Source of the DNA: Pseudidiomarina indica | GTDB lineage: Bacteria; Pseudomonadota; Gammaproteobacteria; Enterobacterales; Alteromonadaceae | DNA length: 64,000 nucleotides | Assembly (NCBI RefSeq): GCF_900104245.1 | Contig: NZ_FMXN01000001.1 | Location: forward strand, 248,001-312,000 | Reading direction: 5' to 3' | Shown here: positions 1 to 8,333 of the stretch, in pieces | How the letters are laid out: the number at the start of each line of letters is the position of its first letter | Position numbering within the stretch: position 1 is the first letter of the stretch | The notes under the pieces: generated by a model | Told to the model about the DNA's origin: nothing | The model's database searches: none | What the model saw: the letters and a program-made list of their open reading frames with translations, nothing else | Position numbers and translations under genes: made by a program

Positions 1-305
1 GCGCCTGCACATACCAAGGCTGAATATTCACCTAAACTATGGCCAGCCATAAAATCAGGTGCTGGTACTCCTGCTTGTTCTAGAACGCGATACAAAGCAA
101 CACTTGCCGTTAATAATGCCGGTTGCGTCCGTTGCGTTTCATTCAACTGTTCGGCTGGGCCTTCTTGAACCAGCTGCCATAAATCATAACCTAATACTGA
201 GCTTGCTTCAGCAAAGGTTTCACCGACCACCGGGTACGCGGCAGCAACATCTGCCAACATTCCGACCGATTGCGATCCTTGTCCAGGAAATACATAAGCT
301 CGCAT
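1..305 (-). CDS. fabD: Malonyl-CoA:ACP transacylase (FabD), N-terminal part, cut by window edge
   Basis: Only the first 101 codons are in the window; the gene runs off the left edge. The product starts MRAYVFPGQGSQSVGM, the typical N-terminus of FabD, and carries the nucleophile elbow GHSLGEY near residues 90-96, where the serine takes up the malonyl group. The enzyme moves malonyl from CoA to acyl carrier protein for fatty acid elongation in the cytoplasm. It lies 15 bp downstream of fabH on the same strand, the usual fab cluster order. The start is the ATG whose complement is at 303-305. Confidence 0.96.
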   Translation of the reverse strand, partial: MRAYVFPGQGSQSVGMLADVAAAYPVVGETFAEASSVLGYDLWQLVQEGPAEQLNETQRTQPALLTASVALYRVLEQAGVPAPDFMAGHSLGEYSALVCAG

Positions 306-320
306 GACAATGTCCTTTCG

Positions 321-1280
321 TTAATAATCGATTAATGCAGAGCCCCAAGCGAAACCACCGCCAAAGGCCTCTAACAAGAGTTTTTGTCCCCGTTGAATCC
401 GGCCATCACGAATCGCCGTATCCAGCGCAATGGGCACGGACGCAGCCGACGTGTTCCCCGTATAAGATAACGTGGTCACGACCTGAGCCAAAGGCAAATC
501 TAGTTTTTTTGCAGTTGCAGTAATAATGCGCATATTGGCTTGGTGGGGTACCAGCCAGTCAATCGCCGCAGGCGTTAATTGATGGGCGGCTAAGGTTTCA
601 ATAACCAACTCACTAAGTTTTGTCACGGCAACTTTAAAGACTTCGCGGCCTTGCATAAACATCCATGCTTCCGCCAGCGGTTCCGCCGCCTGACGGGCTG
701 CATGTTTTACCCCTAATAGTTGTGCAAATTCGCCCGCACTGTGTAAATGGGTGGATAGAATTCCTCCCTGCTCACCTGCGGTTAACACAACAGCACCAGC
801 TCCATCGCCAAACAACACCAAAGTATTGCGATCATCGGGGTGGCAGAAGCGCGATAATACATCGCTCCCAATCACCAACACATTGCGATAGGTCCCCGCG
901 CGAATATATTGATCAGCAACGCTCAGCGCAAAAATAAAGCCGGCACATGCAGCGCCAACATCAAACGCGGGAATGGGACGGGAGGTTAGTTGCGCTTGGA
1001 TTTCACAAGCAACGCTCGGGAAAGCGTAATCACCGGAGGTGGTGGCCACAATAATTAAATCAAGATCAGCCGCATCTAATAAAGCTGCTTGCAGTGCCTG
1101 ACGTGCCGCAGCGACCCCCATGGTGACGTTATTCTCTGTGGGGCCAGCAATGCGCCGTTCATGAATTCCAGTACGTTCTACAATCCACTCGTGGCTAGTG
1201 TCGACACGCTGTTCAAGCATGGCGTTGGTCAGGCACTGAACGGGCAAATAATGCCCTGTGCCTGCAATAACGGATGGCAT
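321..1280 (-). CDS. fabH: 3-oxoacyl-ACP synthase III (FabH)
   Basis: Condenses acetyl-CoA with malonyl-ACP to start type II fatty acid synthesis. The 319-residue product has the family's full length and catalytic triad: Cys112 in GAACAGF, His246 in PHQANMR and Asn276 in TGNTSAAS. The C-terminal glycine-rich GGGFAWGS is also typical. It lies 8 bp after plsX and just before fabD, so the three are almost certainly co-transcribed. The Shine-Dalgarno sequence is weak, which fits translational coupling with plsX. Confidence 0.98.
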   Translation of the reverse strand: MPSVIAGTGHYLPVQCLTNAMLEQRVDTSHEWIVERTGIHERRIAGPTENNVTMGVAAARQALQAALLDAADLDLIIVATTSGDYAFPSVACEIQAQLTSRPIPAFDVGAACAGFIFALSVADQYIRAGTYRNVLVIGSDVLSRFCHPDDRNTLVLFGDGAGAVVLTAGEQGGILSTHLHSAGEFAQLLGVKHAARQAAEPLAEAWMFMQGREVFKVAVTKLSELVIETLAAHQLTPAAIDWLVPHQANMRIITATAKKLDLPLAQVVTTLSYTGNTSAASVPIALDTAIRDGRIQRGQKLLLEAFGGGFAWGSALIDY

Positions 1281-1288
1281 AATAACTT

Positions 1289-2317
1289 CTATTCCTGCTC
1301 TAACAGAACCTGTTCTACTCGATCACGAATACGTGCGGGTAGATCGCGTTGGGTTGCTGCCACAGCCTGCTCAATCGCACTATAAAAAGCGCGAGCATTC
1401 GCATCACCATGACTTTTGATAACCACTCCGCGCAATCCTATCAGACTCGCTCCATTATAGTGGTCGGGCTTCAACCACTCCCAAGAGCTTTTTAGCCGAC
1501 GATAAAATAGTTTCACAAACCAGCGGGTCAGCCAATGCTTATGAATATTCTCATTAATATTACTCAGCAGCAGATCGGCTAAACCTTCACAACTTTTCAG
1601 GGCTATATTACCGACAAACCCATCACAAACAATCACATCCGCCTGATTCGAAAATAAATCGTCCCCTTCAATGAAACCAATGTAGTTCAATTGGGACGAT
1701 TGCTGGAACAACGCGGCCGCAGCTTTCACGACATCATTCCCTTTGGTGTCTTCCTCGCCCACATTCAGCAAGGCAATCCGCGGCCGCTCAATACCTAGTA
1801 CGGCTTGCGCCGCAACGGCTCCCATTACGCCAAATTGAAACAGCGTTTCTGAGTCACACACAGTGTTAGCGCCGAGATCCAGCATCAATGAAAATTTTTC
1901 TTGCTGTTGAGGTATGGCAGAGACTAAAGCGGGACGTAACACACCAGGTAAGGTTTTCAACGTGAAGTAGGCATTCGTCATTAACGCGCCTGTGTTCCCC
2001 GCACTCACACAAGCCATGGCTTGTTCGGTCGCCACCAATTCAAGCGCGACACGCATGGATGAGTCGGGTTTAGCTCGTAATGAATAGCCGGGCTTATCCG
2101 TCATGGTCACGGTTTGGCTGGCATGTTTGACTACGACACGAGGATTGCCAAGCAATTGAGCTTGGTCTAAGAGCGGCTGAAGCTCCGTGTCATCGCCTAC
2201 GACAATGAATTGGACCTCAGGAAATGTGGATAACGCTTGCGTTAAAGCGTCGATAACAATAGAGGGGCCATGATCGCCCCCCATTGCATCAAGAGCCAAA
2301 GTTGTCAGTGTGGCCAT
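1289..2317 (-). CDS. plsX: Phosphate acyltransferase (PlsX)
   Basis: Makes acyl-phosphate from acyl-ACP, the acyl donor for PlsY in phospholipid synthesis. The product begins [18 protein letters not shown], matching the conserved N-terminal ALDAMGGD motif, and contains SAGNTGALM, also typical of PlsX. The frame stays open upstream to a TTG at 2332. I chose the ATG at 2317 because it gives the family N-terminus, although its GTGAGG Shine-Dalgarno sits very close (2 nt). Length is then 342 residues. It lies 22 bp after rpmF and 8 bp before fabH, the classical rpmF-plsX-fabH order. Confidence 0.95.
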   Translation of the reverse strand: MATLTTLALDAMGGDHGPSIVIDALTQALSTFPEVQFIVVGDDTELQPLLDQAQLLGNPRVVVKHASQTVTMTDKPGYSLRAKPDSSMRVALELVATEQAMACVSAGNTGALMTNAYFTLKTLPGVLRPALVSAIPQQQEKFSLMLDLGANTVCDSETLFQFGVMGAVAAQAVLGIERPRIALLNVGEEDTKGNDVVKAAAALFQQSSQLNYIGFIEGDDLFSNQADVIVCDGFVGNIALKSCEGLADLLLSNINENIHKHWLTRWFVKLFYRRLKSSWEWLKPDHYNGASLIGLRGVVIKSHGDANARAFYSAIEQAVAATQRDLPARIRDRVEQVLLEQE

Positions 2318-2339
2318 TGCCTCACTTTCCAAACGTCGG

Positions 2340-2510
2340 TTACTTGTTAATTACTTTACGACCTTTATAGAAACCATCAGCTGTTACATGGTGACGACGA
2401 TGTGTTTCACCAGAGGTAGAGTCAACCGACAGTGTAGGGCCGCTCAGCGCATCGTGTGCACGACGCATGTCGCGTTTAGAACGACTTTTCCGATTCTGTT
2501 GTACAGCCAT
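2340..2510 (-). CDS. rpmF: 50S ribosomal protein L32
   Basis: A 56-residue protein read directly from the sequence. It starts [20 protein letters not shown] and ends [11 protein letters not shown], which is L32 of gammaproteobacteria. It is a small basic protein of the large ribosomal subunit. It sits 18 bp after yceD and 22 bp before plsX, as in E. coli, where ribosome and lipid synthesis genes share this operon. No zinc-binding cysteines are present, so this is the Cys-less form. Confidence 0.97.
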   Translation of the reverse strand: MAVQQNRKSRSKRDMRRAHDALSGPTLSVDSTSGETHRRHHVTADGFYKGRKVINK

Positions 2511-2528
2511 TTACGCTATCTCCTAAGT

Positions 2529-3053
2529 TTATTTACGCTTTAATTCTTGCAACACAGCAAACGGGTTATCACTGACATCAGGTGTTTCGTCAATGTCCCC
2601 CCATTGCATTGCATGAGTATCTACACGACATTCGCGTTCGTCATGCTTGACCACGACTGGCATCGCCAATATCAGTTCATCTTCGACTAGGGTATGCAGA
2701 TTAACTTCACCCATTTCGTCAACTTCAAAGGGCTCGTACTCTTCAGGCATTTCGGTGGCCGTTTGTCGACGTGTTATCGGTGCATAAATAAAGTCGCTCG
2801 CTAATGCTAACGCCATTTTTTCACCGCAGCGTTCACACGCCGCCTGAACCGTCACTTGGCCACTGCCCAGAATGCGCTTGATTCCCTGCTCGTCAGTATC
2901 AAAGGATAATGATACCTCAACATCCGCACAGGGCTCAATGAGCATCTCTTGTAAACGGGCAAGCGACTTCCCTGGAACGATCCCTAGATAAGTCAACTGT
3001 TTGCCGGCACTTTTGACCGGATCTACCGAAATCGGTACACGAACCTTCTGCAT
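2529..3053 (-). CDS. yceD: YceD family (DUF177) protein, 23S rRNA accumulation protein
   Basis: A 174-residue acidic protein of the YceD/DUF177 family, found upstream of rpmF in most bacteria and linked to 23S rRNA accumulation in E. coli. Cys73 and Cys76 in ACERCGEK form the conserved CxxC; a third cysteine, Cys142 in ERECRVD, is also seen. The C-terminus reads DNPFAVLQELKRK, the familiar end of this family. The gene has its own good promoter (3063-3091) directly upstream. The biochemical role is not settled; the assignment rests on family and context. Confidence 0.93.
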   Translation of the reverse strand: MQKVRVPISVDPVKSAGKQLTYLGIVPGKSLARLQEMLIEPCADVEVSLSFDTDEQGIKRILGSGQVTVQAACERCGEKMALALASDFIYAPITRRQTATEMPEEYEPFEVDEMGEVNLHTLVEDELILAMPVVVKHDERECRVDTHAMQWGDIDETPDVSDNPFAVLQELKRK

Positions 3054-3062
3054 AGGGCGCGA

Positions 3063-3091
3063 ATCTTAATGGATTAAGCTGCTGAACACAA
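3063..3091 (-). promoter_or_regulatory. Sigma70 promoter of yceD-rpmF-plsX-fabH
   Basis: On the minus strand: TTGTGT (-35, 3086-3091), a 17-nt spacer, then TAAGAT (-10, 3063-3068), about 10 nt before the yceD ATG. It probably drives yceD-rpmF-plsX-fabH-fabD independently of rluC-maf. The very short distance to the start codon implies a short leader. The promoter is flanked by a 10-bp inverted repeat with one mismatch (3078-3087 and 3105-3114) that straddles the -35 box. Confidence 0.65.
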
Positions 3092-3117
3092 GTGCTTTAT
3101 CGGCGTTCAGCGGCAAA

Positions 3118-3723
3118 TTAACGGACCACTGAATTCATCAGTAATGGATTATATTCCCAGCGGGCAAGCATTCGGACCAGCTGGATTAAAGGTAACCCCA
3201 CCAAGGCGTTGGGATCATCGCCACGTAAGTGTTCAAACAAACAAATACCCAGCCCTTCACTTTTAAAACTTCCCGCACAATTCAAGGGTTGCTCAAGTGC
3301 AACATAAGTGGCTATTTCCGCATCCGTCAAATCCCTGAGGGTGACGGCAAATGGCTCGACCACACTTTGGATGCGATTTTGCGCGCTGTCATACAACGCC
3401 AATCCGGTTAAAAACGTCACCGTTTTACCCCGCATTTGTTGCAACTGCTGGATGGCGTTTTCTGTGGTACCAGGCTTTCCTAAAATCTGCTCCCCTACCA
3501 CCGCTACTTGGTCGCTCCCAATAATATAGTGCTGCGGAAAAGCTGCGCCAACAGCACGAGCTTTAGCCTGTGCTAATCGCTCCACTAATTGTTGCGGGGA
3601 CTCGTTTGGCTGCGCTGTTTCATCCACCTCCGGCGCTGCCACAGCAAACTCTGGGATGACCTTCTGCAGTAACGCGCGACGATAAGGTGAAGTGGACGCT
3701 AAGACGATATTGGGTGTTTTCAT
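3118..3723 (-). CDS. yceF: Maf/YceF-type nucleotide pyrophosphatase (7-methyl-GTP pyrophosphatase)
   Basis: Maf-family nucleotide pyrophosphatase, which cleaves modified nucleoside triphosphates; the YceF branch prefers 7-methyl-GTP. The 201-residue product has the phosphate-binding N-terminus LASTSPYRR (residues 8-16) and the GSDQ motif with catalytic Asp71. YceF is inferred over YhdE-type Maf because of the SPYRR signature and its place next to rluC and yceD. It is 64 bp upstream of yceD and 28 bp after rluC. The start ATG at 3723 has only a weak ribosome site. Confidence 0.9.
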   Translation of the reverse strand: MKTPNIVLASTSPYRRALLQKVIPEFAVAAPEVDETAQPNESPQQLVERLAQAKARAVGAAFPQHYIIGSDQVAVVGEQILGKPGTTENAIQQLQQMRGKTVTFLTGLALYDSAQNRIQSVVEPFAVTLRDLTDAEIATYVALEQPLNCAGSFKSEGLGICLFEHLRGDDPNALVGLPLIQLVRMLARWEYNPLLMNSVVR

Positions 3724-3751
3724 TCAAGCAAACCTTTATTTATGTTCCGGC

Positions 3752-4708
3752 TTACACTCGCTTAAGCTGACTTAAGACCTCTTGCAACTGTTCATCAAGG
3801 GGCGCCTCAATGGTAAGGGTTTGCCCCGTTTGCGGATGCTGAAACGACACGCGATGGGCATGTAAAAACAATCGTTGCAAGCCCAGCTCACGCAGACTTT
3901 GGTCAAAGTCTGCATCTCCATATTTTGGATCCCCAGCAATGGGATGCCCGGCATGCAACGTATGCACACGAATTTGATGCGTACGGCCGGTAATGGGAGA
4001 TGCTTCGACTAAAGTCGCGGTGGCGTATTTTTGCACAATCCGAAATTTAGTTTCCGACGGTTTCCCTTGCACATCAACCCGCACCACTCGCTCGCCCGAC
4101 TTCAAGGTATTCTTCAGTAGCGGCGCTGTCACCCGCTTTACATGTGGCTGCCACTGGCCTCGGACTAACGCGAGATAATATTTATCCATGATCTTATTGC
4201 GCAGTTGCTCGTGCAAATGACGCAACGCAGAACGCCGCTTCGCAATCAAGATACACCCACTGGTATCGCGGTCAAGACGGTGCACGAGTTCTAGGTGCTT
4301 TGCTTCCGGTCGCAACGCGCGCAGGCTTTCAATCAAGCCAAACTGCAACCCTGACCCGCCATGAACTGCTAGCCCTGCCGGCTTATTCAGCACCAGCAAT
4401 AATCCATCTTCATACAAAATGAGATCTTTGAGGGCCTGAACTTGAGCAAGGTTCGCCGATGGTAACGGGTTTTCTGCCGCCACTCGAACCGGGGGGATAC
4501 GCACCACATCACCGGCTTGTAACTTATACTCCGGTTTTACCCGCTTCTTATTAACGCGCACTTCGCCTTTACGAAGGATTCGATAAACCAATGACTTAGG
4601 GACCCCTTTTAGCTGTGCTAAGAGGTAATTATCGATGCGTTGGTCCTGATAGTCAGCTTCGACTGTCTGGAATTGTACGCCTTGTGAAGTGGGGGTGGAG
4701 TCGCTCAT
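3752..4708 (-). CDS. rluC: 23S rRNA pseudouridine(955/2504/2580) synthase RluC
   Basis: Pseudouridine synthase of the RluA family. The 318-residue product has an N-terminal S4 RNA-binding domain (about residues 20-80) and the catalytic signature HRLDRDTSG with Asp146. Context supports RluC rather than RluD: it is divergent from rne and next to maf/yceD/rpmF, exactly as in E. coli. The N-terminal extension [18 protein letters not shown] also resembles RluC. It is the first gene of the minus-strand cluster. Confidence 0.93.
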   Translation of the reverse strand: MSDSTPTSQGVQFQTVEADYQDQRIDNYLLAQLKGVPKSLVYRILRKGEVRVNKKRVKPEYKLQAGDVVRIPPVRVAAENPLPSANLAQVQALKDLILYEDGLLLVLNKPAGLAVHGGSGLQFGLIESLRALRPEAKHLELVHRLDRDTSGCILIAKRRSALRHLHEQLRNKIMDKYYLALVRGQWQPHVKRVTAPLLKNTLKSGERVVRVDVQGKPSETKFRIVQKYATATLVEASPITGRTHQIRVHTLHAGHPIAGDPKYGDADFDQSLRELGLQRLFLHAHRVSFQHPQTGQTLTIEAPLDEQLQEVLSQLKRV

Positions 4709-4748
4709 AGGGGGCGGATTTTAGCATGAGCTTTCACCAAGATACATC

Positions 4749-4778
4749 TTGTATTTACACTAAAATTCATGGGATAAT
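4749..4778 (+). promoter_or_regulatory. Candidate sigma70 promoter of rne
   Basis: TTGTAT (4749-4754), an 18-nt spacer and GATAAT (4773-4778) on the plus strand. It would start transcription near 4785 and give a leader of about 480 nt before the rne ATG at 5264. A long leader is expected for RNase E, which controls its own mRNA. E. coli rne has several promoters, so others may exist further downstream. Confidence 0.5.
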
Positions 4779-4784
4779 GGGCCG

Positions 4785-5263
4785 CCGGAAAAATCCGCAC
4801 CGGTTCAGAGAGAGCGGTACACCATAATCAGTGCATTTGCGGGTTATGGTTGAAGCAACGAAACAAATAATACCTTGAGGTTTGAGTCGAGCGCAGTTAT
4901 GCCAATTCATCCACCTCAGCTTACGATAGCCCTGTTGTTGAAACATTGAAGGCATCGAGAAGTTGACGGCATGGAATTTTTATATTGGCCTTCTTCACTG
5001 TTGAATTATTGAAGATTGATTGAATGCGCCGAAAAGTCACTCAAACCAAATTTGAAGAACCAATGCTGCAACGCAGTATGGCCTTTAACAAGCGCATTTC
5101 GGCTTGGTAACAAATTTCATGTCTCACGTTTAAGCAGAGTCGTACAACGGGGGATGTTAGGGTTGGCTGAATGAGCCCCTTAACCGAAAACAATTCAATC
5201 TCGAAATAGCGATGGCGAATGCCAGTCGTACTGTGTTGTGGCCTGATGATATGAGTCACAACC
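4785..5263 (+). promoter_or_regulatory. Structured 5' leader of rne, probable RNase E autoregulatory element
   Basis: A gene-free stretch of about 480 nt between rluC and rne. Visible structure includes hairpin 4821-4850 (nine pairs with one G-U, ACCATAATC with GGTTATGGT) and hairpin 5060-5081 (stem ATGCTGC/GCAGTAT with loop AAC plus two outer C-G pairs). The second is enclosed by the long-range pairing 5023-5029 (AATGCGC) with 5092-5098 (GCGCATT). An alternative pairing 5028-5034 (GCCGAAA) with 5097-5103 (TTTCGGC) excludes the first. In enterobacteria, hairpins in the rne leader let RNase E destabilise its own mRNA; assignment to that element is by position and structure. Confidence 0.6.
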
Positions 5264-8257
5264 ATGAAAAGAATGTTAATTAACGCAACCCAGCAAGAAG
5301 AGCTGCGCGTTGCGCTTGTTGATGGTCAACGTTTGTATGACCTCGACATTGAAAGCCCGGGCCATGAGCAAAAGAAAGCAAATATCTATAAAGGCAAAAT
5401 CACTCGGATTGAGCCAAGTTTAGAAGCTGCTTTCGTTGATTACGGTGCCGAACGGCACGGGTTCCTTCCCTTAAAAGAAATTGCCAAAACTTACTTCCCT
5501 GACGGTTATTCGTTTTCCGGCCGCCCCAACATTAAAGAAGTTATTTCTGAAGGCCAGGAAGTTATCGTTCAGATTGATAAAGAAGAGCGTGGCCAAAAAG
5601 GTGCTGCCCTTACTACCTTCATTTCGTTGGCTGGCAGCTACTTAGTTCTAATGCCCAACAACCCTCGTGCGGGTGGTATTTCACGCCGGATTGAAGGCGA
5701 AGAGCGAAGCGAATTAAAAGCAACCCTCGATGCACTTAATCTCCCGAATAATATGGGATTGATTGTACGCACTGCTGGGGTTGGTAAATCCCAAGAAGAA
5801 CTCGAATGGGACTTAAACGTTTTATTACATCACTGGGACGCGATCGAAAAAGCATCGCAAACCCGCCCTGCTCCATTTTTAATTCACCAAGAAAGCAACG
5901 TGGTCTTCCGTGCTATCCGCGATTATTTGCGTCGTGATATTGGTGAAGTATTAATTGACAATGAACAGGTGTACGCGCAAGTTCGTGATCACGTCAAACT
6001 GATTCGCCCGGATTTTGTGAATCGCGTGAAAATGTATCAAGGCGACGTCCCACTGTTTAACCATTTCCAAATCGAAAGCCAAATCGAATCCGCGTTCCAA
6101 CGCGAAGTTCGGTTGCCTTCTGGCGGCTCCATTGTCATTGATCCGACTGAAGCGCTCACCTCTATCGATATCAACTCGGCCCGTGCCACCAAAGGCGGTG
6201 ATATTGAAGAAACGGCATTCCAAACAAACCTTGAAGCGGCCGAAGAAATCGCCCGTCAACTGCGCTTACGTGACGTGGGTGGCTTAGTAGTCATCGACTT
6301 TATCGATATGACCCCGCCACGGCATCAGCGTGAAGTGGAAAACCGCTTACGTGATTGTTTAAAGCAAGATCGGGCACGTATCCAAGTGACTCGAATTTCG
6401 CGGTTTGGTTTGTTAGAGATGTCGCGGCAACGCTTACGCCCATCGCTTGGTGAAGCGGCAAACCACGTTTGTCCTCGTTGTCATGGGCAAGGCACCATTC
6501 GTTCGGTGGAATCATTAGCTCTGTCTATTCTGCGTTTAATCGAAGAAGAAGCACTGAAAGACAATACGGTTCAAGTGCAAGCACAAGTGCCTATTTTGGT
6601 CGCAACGTATTTATTGAATGAAAAACGCCAGTTTATTTTTGATATCGAAAAACGATACAAAGTGTCGGTGTTAATTATTCCTAATCCGCATCTTGAAACG
6701 CCGCATTTTGACGTGCGCCGTTTCCGCACCGATGAAGTTGCTGAAACCAACAGTTTCCAACTGATCATGCAACCGCAAGCGGACGAAGTAGAAATTGTGC
6801 TAAATAAAGACAAACCGAGCTTTGAAGAGCCTGCGATTAAAGGAATTCAAGCACCGGTGACGCCTGCGCCTACTCCAGCACCAACGCCAGCAGCAAAACC
6901 AGCCACGAAAAAAGTGGAAGGTCCTGGTTTATTAGCACGACTTGGCAAATGGCTCGCTGGTTTGTTTAGTAGCGACGAAGCTGCTGCTGAAAAGACTCAA
7001 AAACAGCCGGCTAACCAACGTCGCCAAGGTCAACAGCGCCGTAATAACCGTAATAATCAACGTCGTCATAATAACCGCAATCAACGTCACCGTGATCGGA
7101 ACAACGACGATGTCGAGAATCAACCGACTGCTGCCACCAATGAGCAAGTGGAAGCGAAGAAGTCAACGCGCCCAGAACGCAATGGACGCCGTCGCGGTTC
7201 TCGTGGCAAAGGAAAGTCGCAAGCCTCGCAAGAGCAAGTACTGCAAACGACTCCAGCAGCAGAAGCGCAAGCTGCGCCAGACAACGTTGAAGCAAAAGAA
7301 AAAGTACAGGCGCCTAAACCGCGTCGTCAACGTCGTCAGCTCGAACAATCAGTACGGGTGACTCAAGCCGCTGCGATGGCTGAAAGCGATGATGTAACAG
7401 CAAGTAAGGTAGAGCAACCCGTACCAGCAACAGAAAAAGTTGTTGAGAGCGTTGTTGTTGAGCAAACTGAAGAAACCGCTGTGACAAGCCCTGAAGCAGC
7501 AGAAGATGCCAATGCACCACGAAGCCGAAATCGTAGCCGTCGTTCACCGCGTCATCAGCGTGCGGCCGGTCAACGTCGTAAGGCCGAACTTGAAGTTCAA
7601 CAACAAGATAGCCAAACCCCGGCGGCGGAAGAAGGAACTGTAGTAGAAGAAGGAGCTGTTGCAGAACCAGCTGCGGTAACCGCAGCAACGGTTGCGACCG
7701 AAAACGAGCAGGCAGCACCAGTGACTGAGCCAGCAGTTGCTGAAGCTCCAGTCACCGCTGCGGCTCCAGTTGCCGCAGAAGTACCGGCCACAGCCAGCGA
7801 AGCTGAGAACGTACAAGCTGAGGTTAAGGCTGAGGCTGAGGTTAAGGCTGAGGCTGAGGCTGAGGTTGAAACAACCGAAGTGGAATCGGCTGCAGCGGAA
7901 GCGGCTGAAGTTGTCGTGGTTGAAGAGACGCAAGAAGCGGAAACGCCTGTTGCTGAAACCACAACCCAAGAGGAAACCACAGCAGCTCCGATTGCGGTAG
8001 CCGCAACCTCTGAAGAACATTCAGCTAATGTTTCCAGCAATTCATCAGCGCAACAGCCAAACCGCAGCAATGGGCGTGCCCATGGCAGCAGTTATGCGCC
8101 TATGACCAAAGCCAGTGCGGCAATTCGGGATGATGAGTTTACGCCTTTAGCAGCCGCGACTCATGCAGAACGCCTCCCCTTTACCAAGGACGAGCGCGTA
8201 GCCAGCTTCCACGAAGCGCGTGCGACAGCCTCTGCGGCGATGACGAAAACACAATAA
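5264..8257 (+). CDS. rne: Ribonuclease E
   Basis: The main endoribonuclease for mRNA decay and for rRNA/tRNA processing, and scaffold of the degradosome at the inner membrane. The N-terminal half is nearly identical to E. coli: S1 domain (about 38-120), catalytic Asp302 and Asp345 in the DNase I-like domain, and the Zn-link Cys403/Cys406 in CPRCHGQGT. After it comes a probable membrane-binding amphipathic helix ([16 protein letters not shown], about 550-567), then an Arg/Asn-rich RNA-binding stretch (about 583-615), further Arg-rich blocks and a long Ala/Glu/Val-rich tail. [11 protein letters not shown] near the end resembles the PNPase-binding segment of E. coli RNase E (inference). Total 997 residues; the start is the conserved [13 protein letters not shown]. 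Confidence 0.98.
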   Translation: MKRMLINATQQEELRVALVDGQRLYDLDIESPGHEQKKANIYKGKITRIEPSLEAAFVDYGAERHGFLPLKEIAKTYFPDGYSFSGRPNIKEVISEGQEVIVQIDKEERGQKGAALTTFISLAGSYLVLMPNNPRAGGISRRIEGEERSELKATLDALNLPNNMGLIVRTAGVGKSQEELEWDLNVLLHHWDAIEKASQTRPAPFLIHQESNVVFRAIRDYLRRDIGEVLIDNEQVYAQVRDHVKLIRPDFVNRVKMYQGDVPLFNHFQIESQIESAFQREVRLPSGGSIVIDPTEALTSIDINSARATKGGDIEETAFQTNLEAAEEIARQLRLRDVGGLVVIDFIDMTPPRHQREVENRLRDCLKQDRARIQVTRISRFGLLEMSRQRLRPSLGEAANHVCPRCHGQGTIRSVESLALSILRLIEEEALKDNTVQVQAQVPILVATYLLNEKRQFIFDIEKRYKVSVLIIPNPHLETPHFDVRRFRTDEVAETNSFQLIMQPQADEVEIVLNKDKPSFEEPAIKGIQAPVTPAPTPAPTPAAKPATKKVEGPGLLARLGKWLAGLFSSDEAAAEKTQKQPANQRRQGQQRRNNRNNQRRHNNRNQRHRDRNNDDVENQPTAATNEQVEAKKSTRPERNGRRRGSRGKGKSQASQEQVLQTTPAAEAQAAPDNVEAKEKVQAPKPRRQRRQLEQSVRVTQAAAMAESDDVTASKVEQPVPATEKVVESVVVEQTEETAVTSPEAAEDANAPRSRNRSRRSPRHQRAAGQRRKAELEVQQQDSQTPAAEEGTVVEEGAVAEPAAVTAATVATENEQAAPVTEPAVAEAPVTAAAPVAAEVPATASEAENVQAEVKAEAEVKAEAEAEVETTEVESAAAEAAEVVVVEETQEAETPVAETTTQEETTAAPIAVAATSEEHSANVSSNSSAQQPNRSNGRAHGSSYAPMTKASAAIRDDEFTPLAAATHAERLPFTKDERVASFHEARATASAAMTKTQ
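7820..7870 (+). repeat. Short tandem repeat in the rne coding region
   Basis: Two exact 18-bp units, GAGGTTAAGGCTGAGGCT (7820-7837 and 7838-7855), followed by a partial, shuffled copy. They encode EVKAEA repeats within the disordered acidic tail of RNase E. Such units gain or lose copies by slippage without breaking the frame, so tail length may vary between strains. Confidence 0.85.
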
Positions 8258-8284
8258 CCCCGTTGTGATAACAGGGTAAGAAAT

Positions 8285-8314
8285 AAAAATCCCGGCCTAA
8301 GCCGGGATTTTTTT
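8285..8314. terminator. Bidirectional terminator between rne and the S9 peptidase gene
   Basis: A-tract, stem CCCGGC/GCCGGG with loop CTAA-like centre, then a T-tract (AAAAATCCCGGC ... GCCGGGATTTTTTT). The A-tract on one side and T-tract on the other allow termination from both strands, as expected between the convergent rne (ends 8257) and the peptidase gene (ends 8334). Confidence 0.9.
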
Positions 8315-8333
8315 ATGCGTGCGATTTATGCCG

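Noticed and set aside
4754-4778. TTTACA as the -35 of the rne promoter
   Set aside because: Spacing to GATAAT is only 13 nt; TTGTAT with 18 nt is more plausible.
5041-5265. 74-residue minus-strand frame in the rne leader
   Set aside because: Lies in a structured non-coding leader, no ribosome site, no recognisable protein.
6942-7361. 139-residue Lys/Arg/Val-rich open frame on the plus strand inside rne
   Set aside because: It is a +1 frame of the Arg-rich low-complexity part of rne; no ribosome site and a composition explained by the codons of the true frame.
7820-7870. Possible CRISPR-like repeats
   Set aside because: Units are contiguous, in frame with rne and without spacers; simple coding tandem repeat.
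7597-8070. 157-residue Ser/Ala/Val-rich open frame on the minus strand inside rne
   Set aside because: Antisense of the Ala/Glu-rich tail; repeats such as [10 protein letters not shown] mirror the [10 protein letters not shown] repeats. No independent signals.
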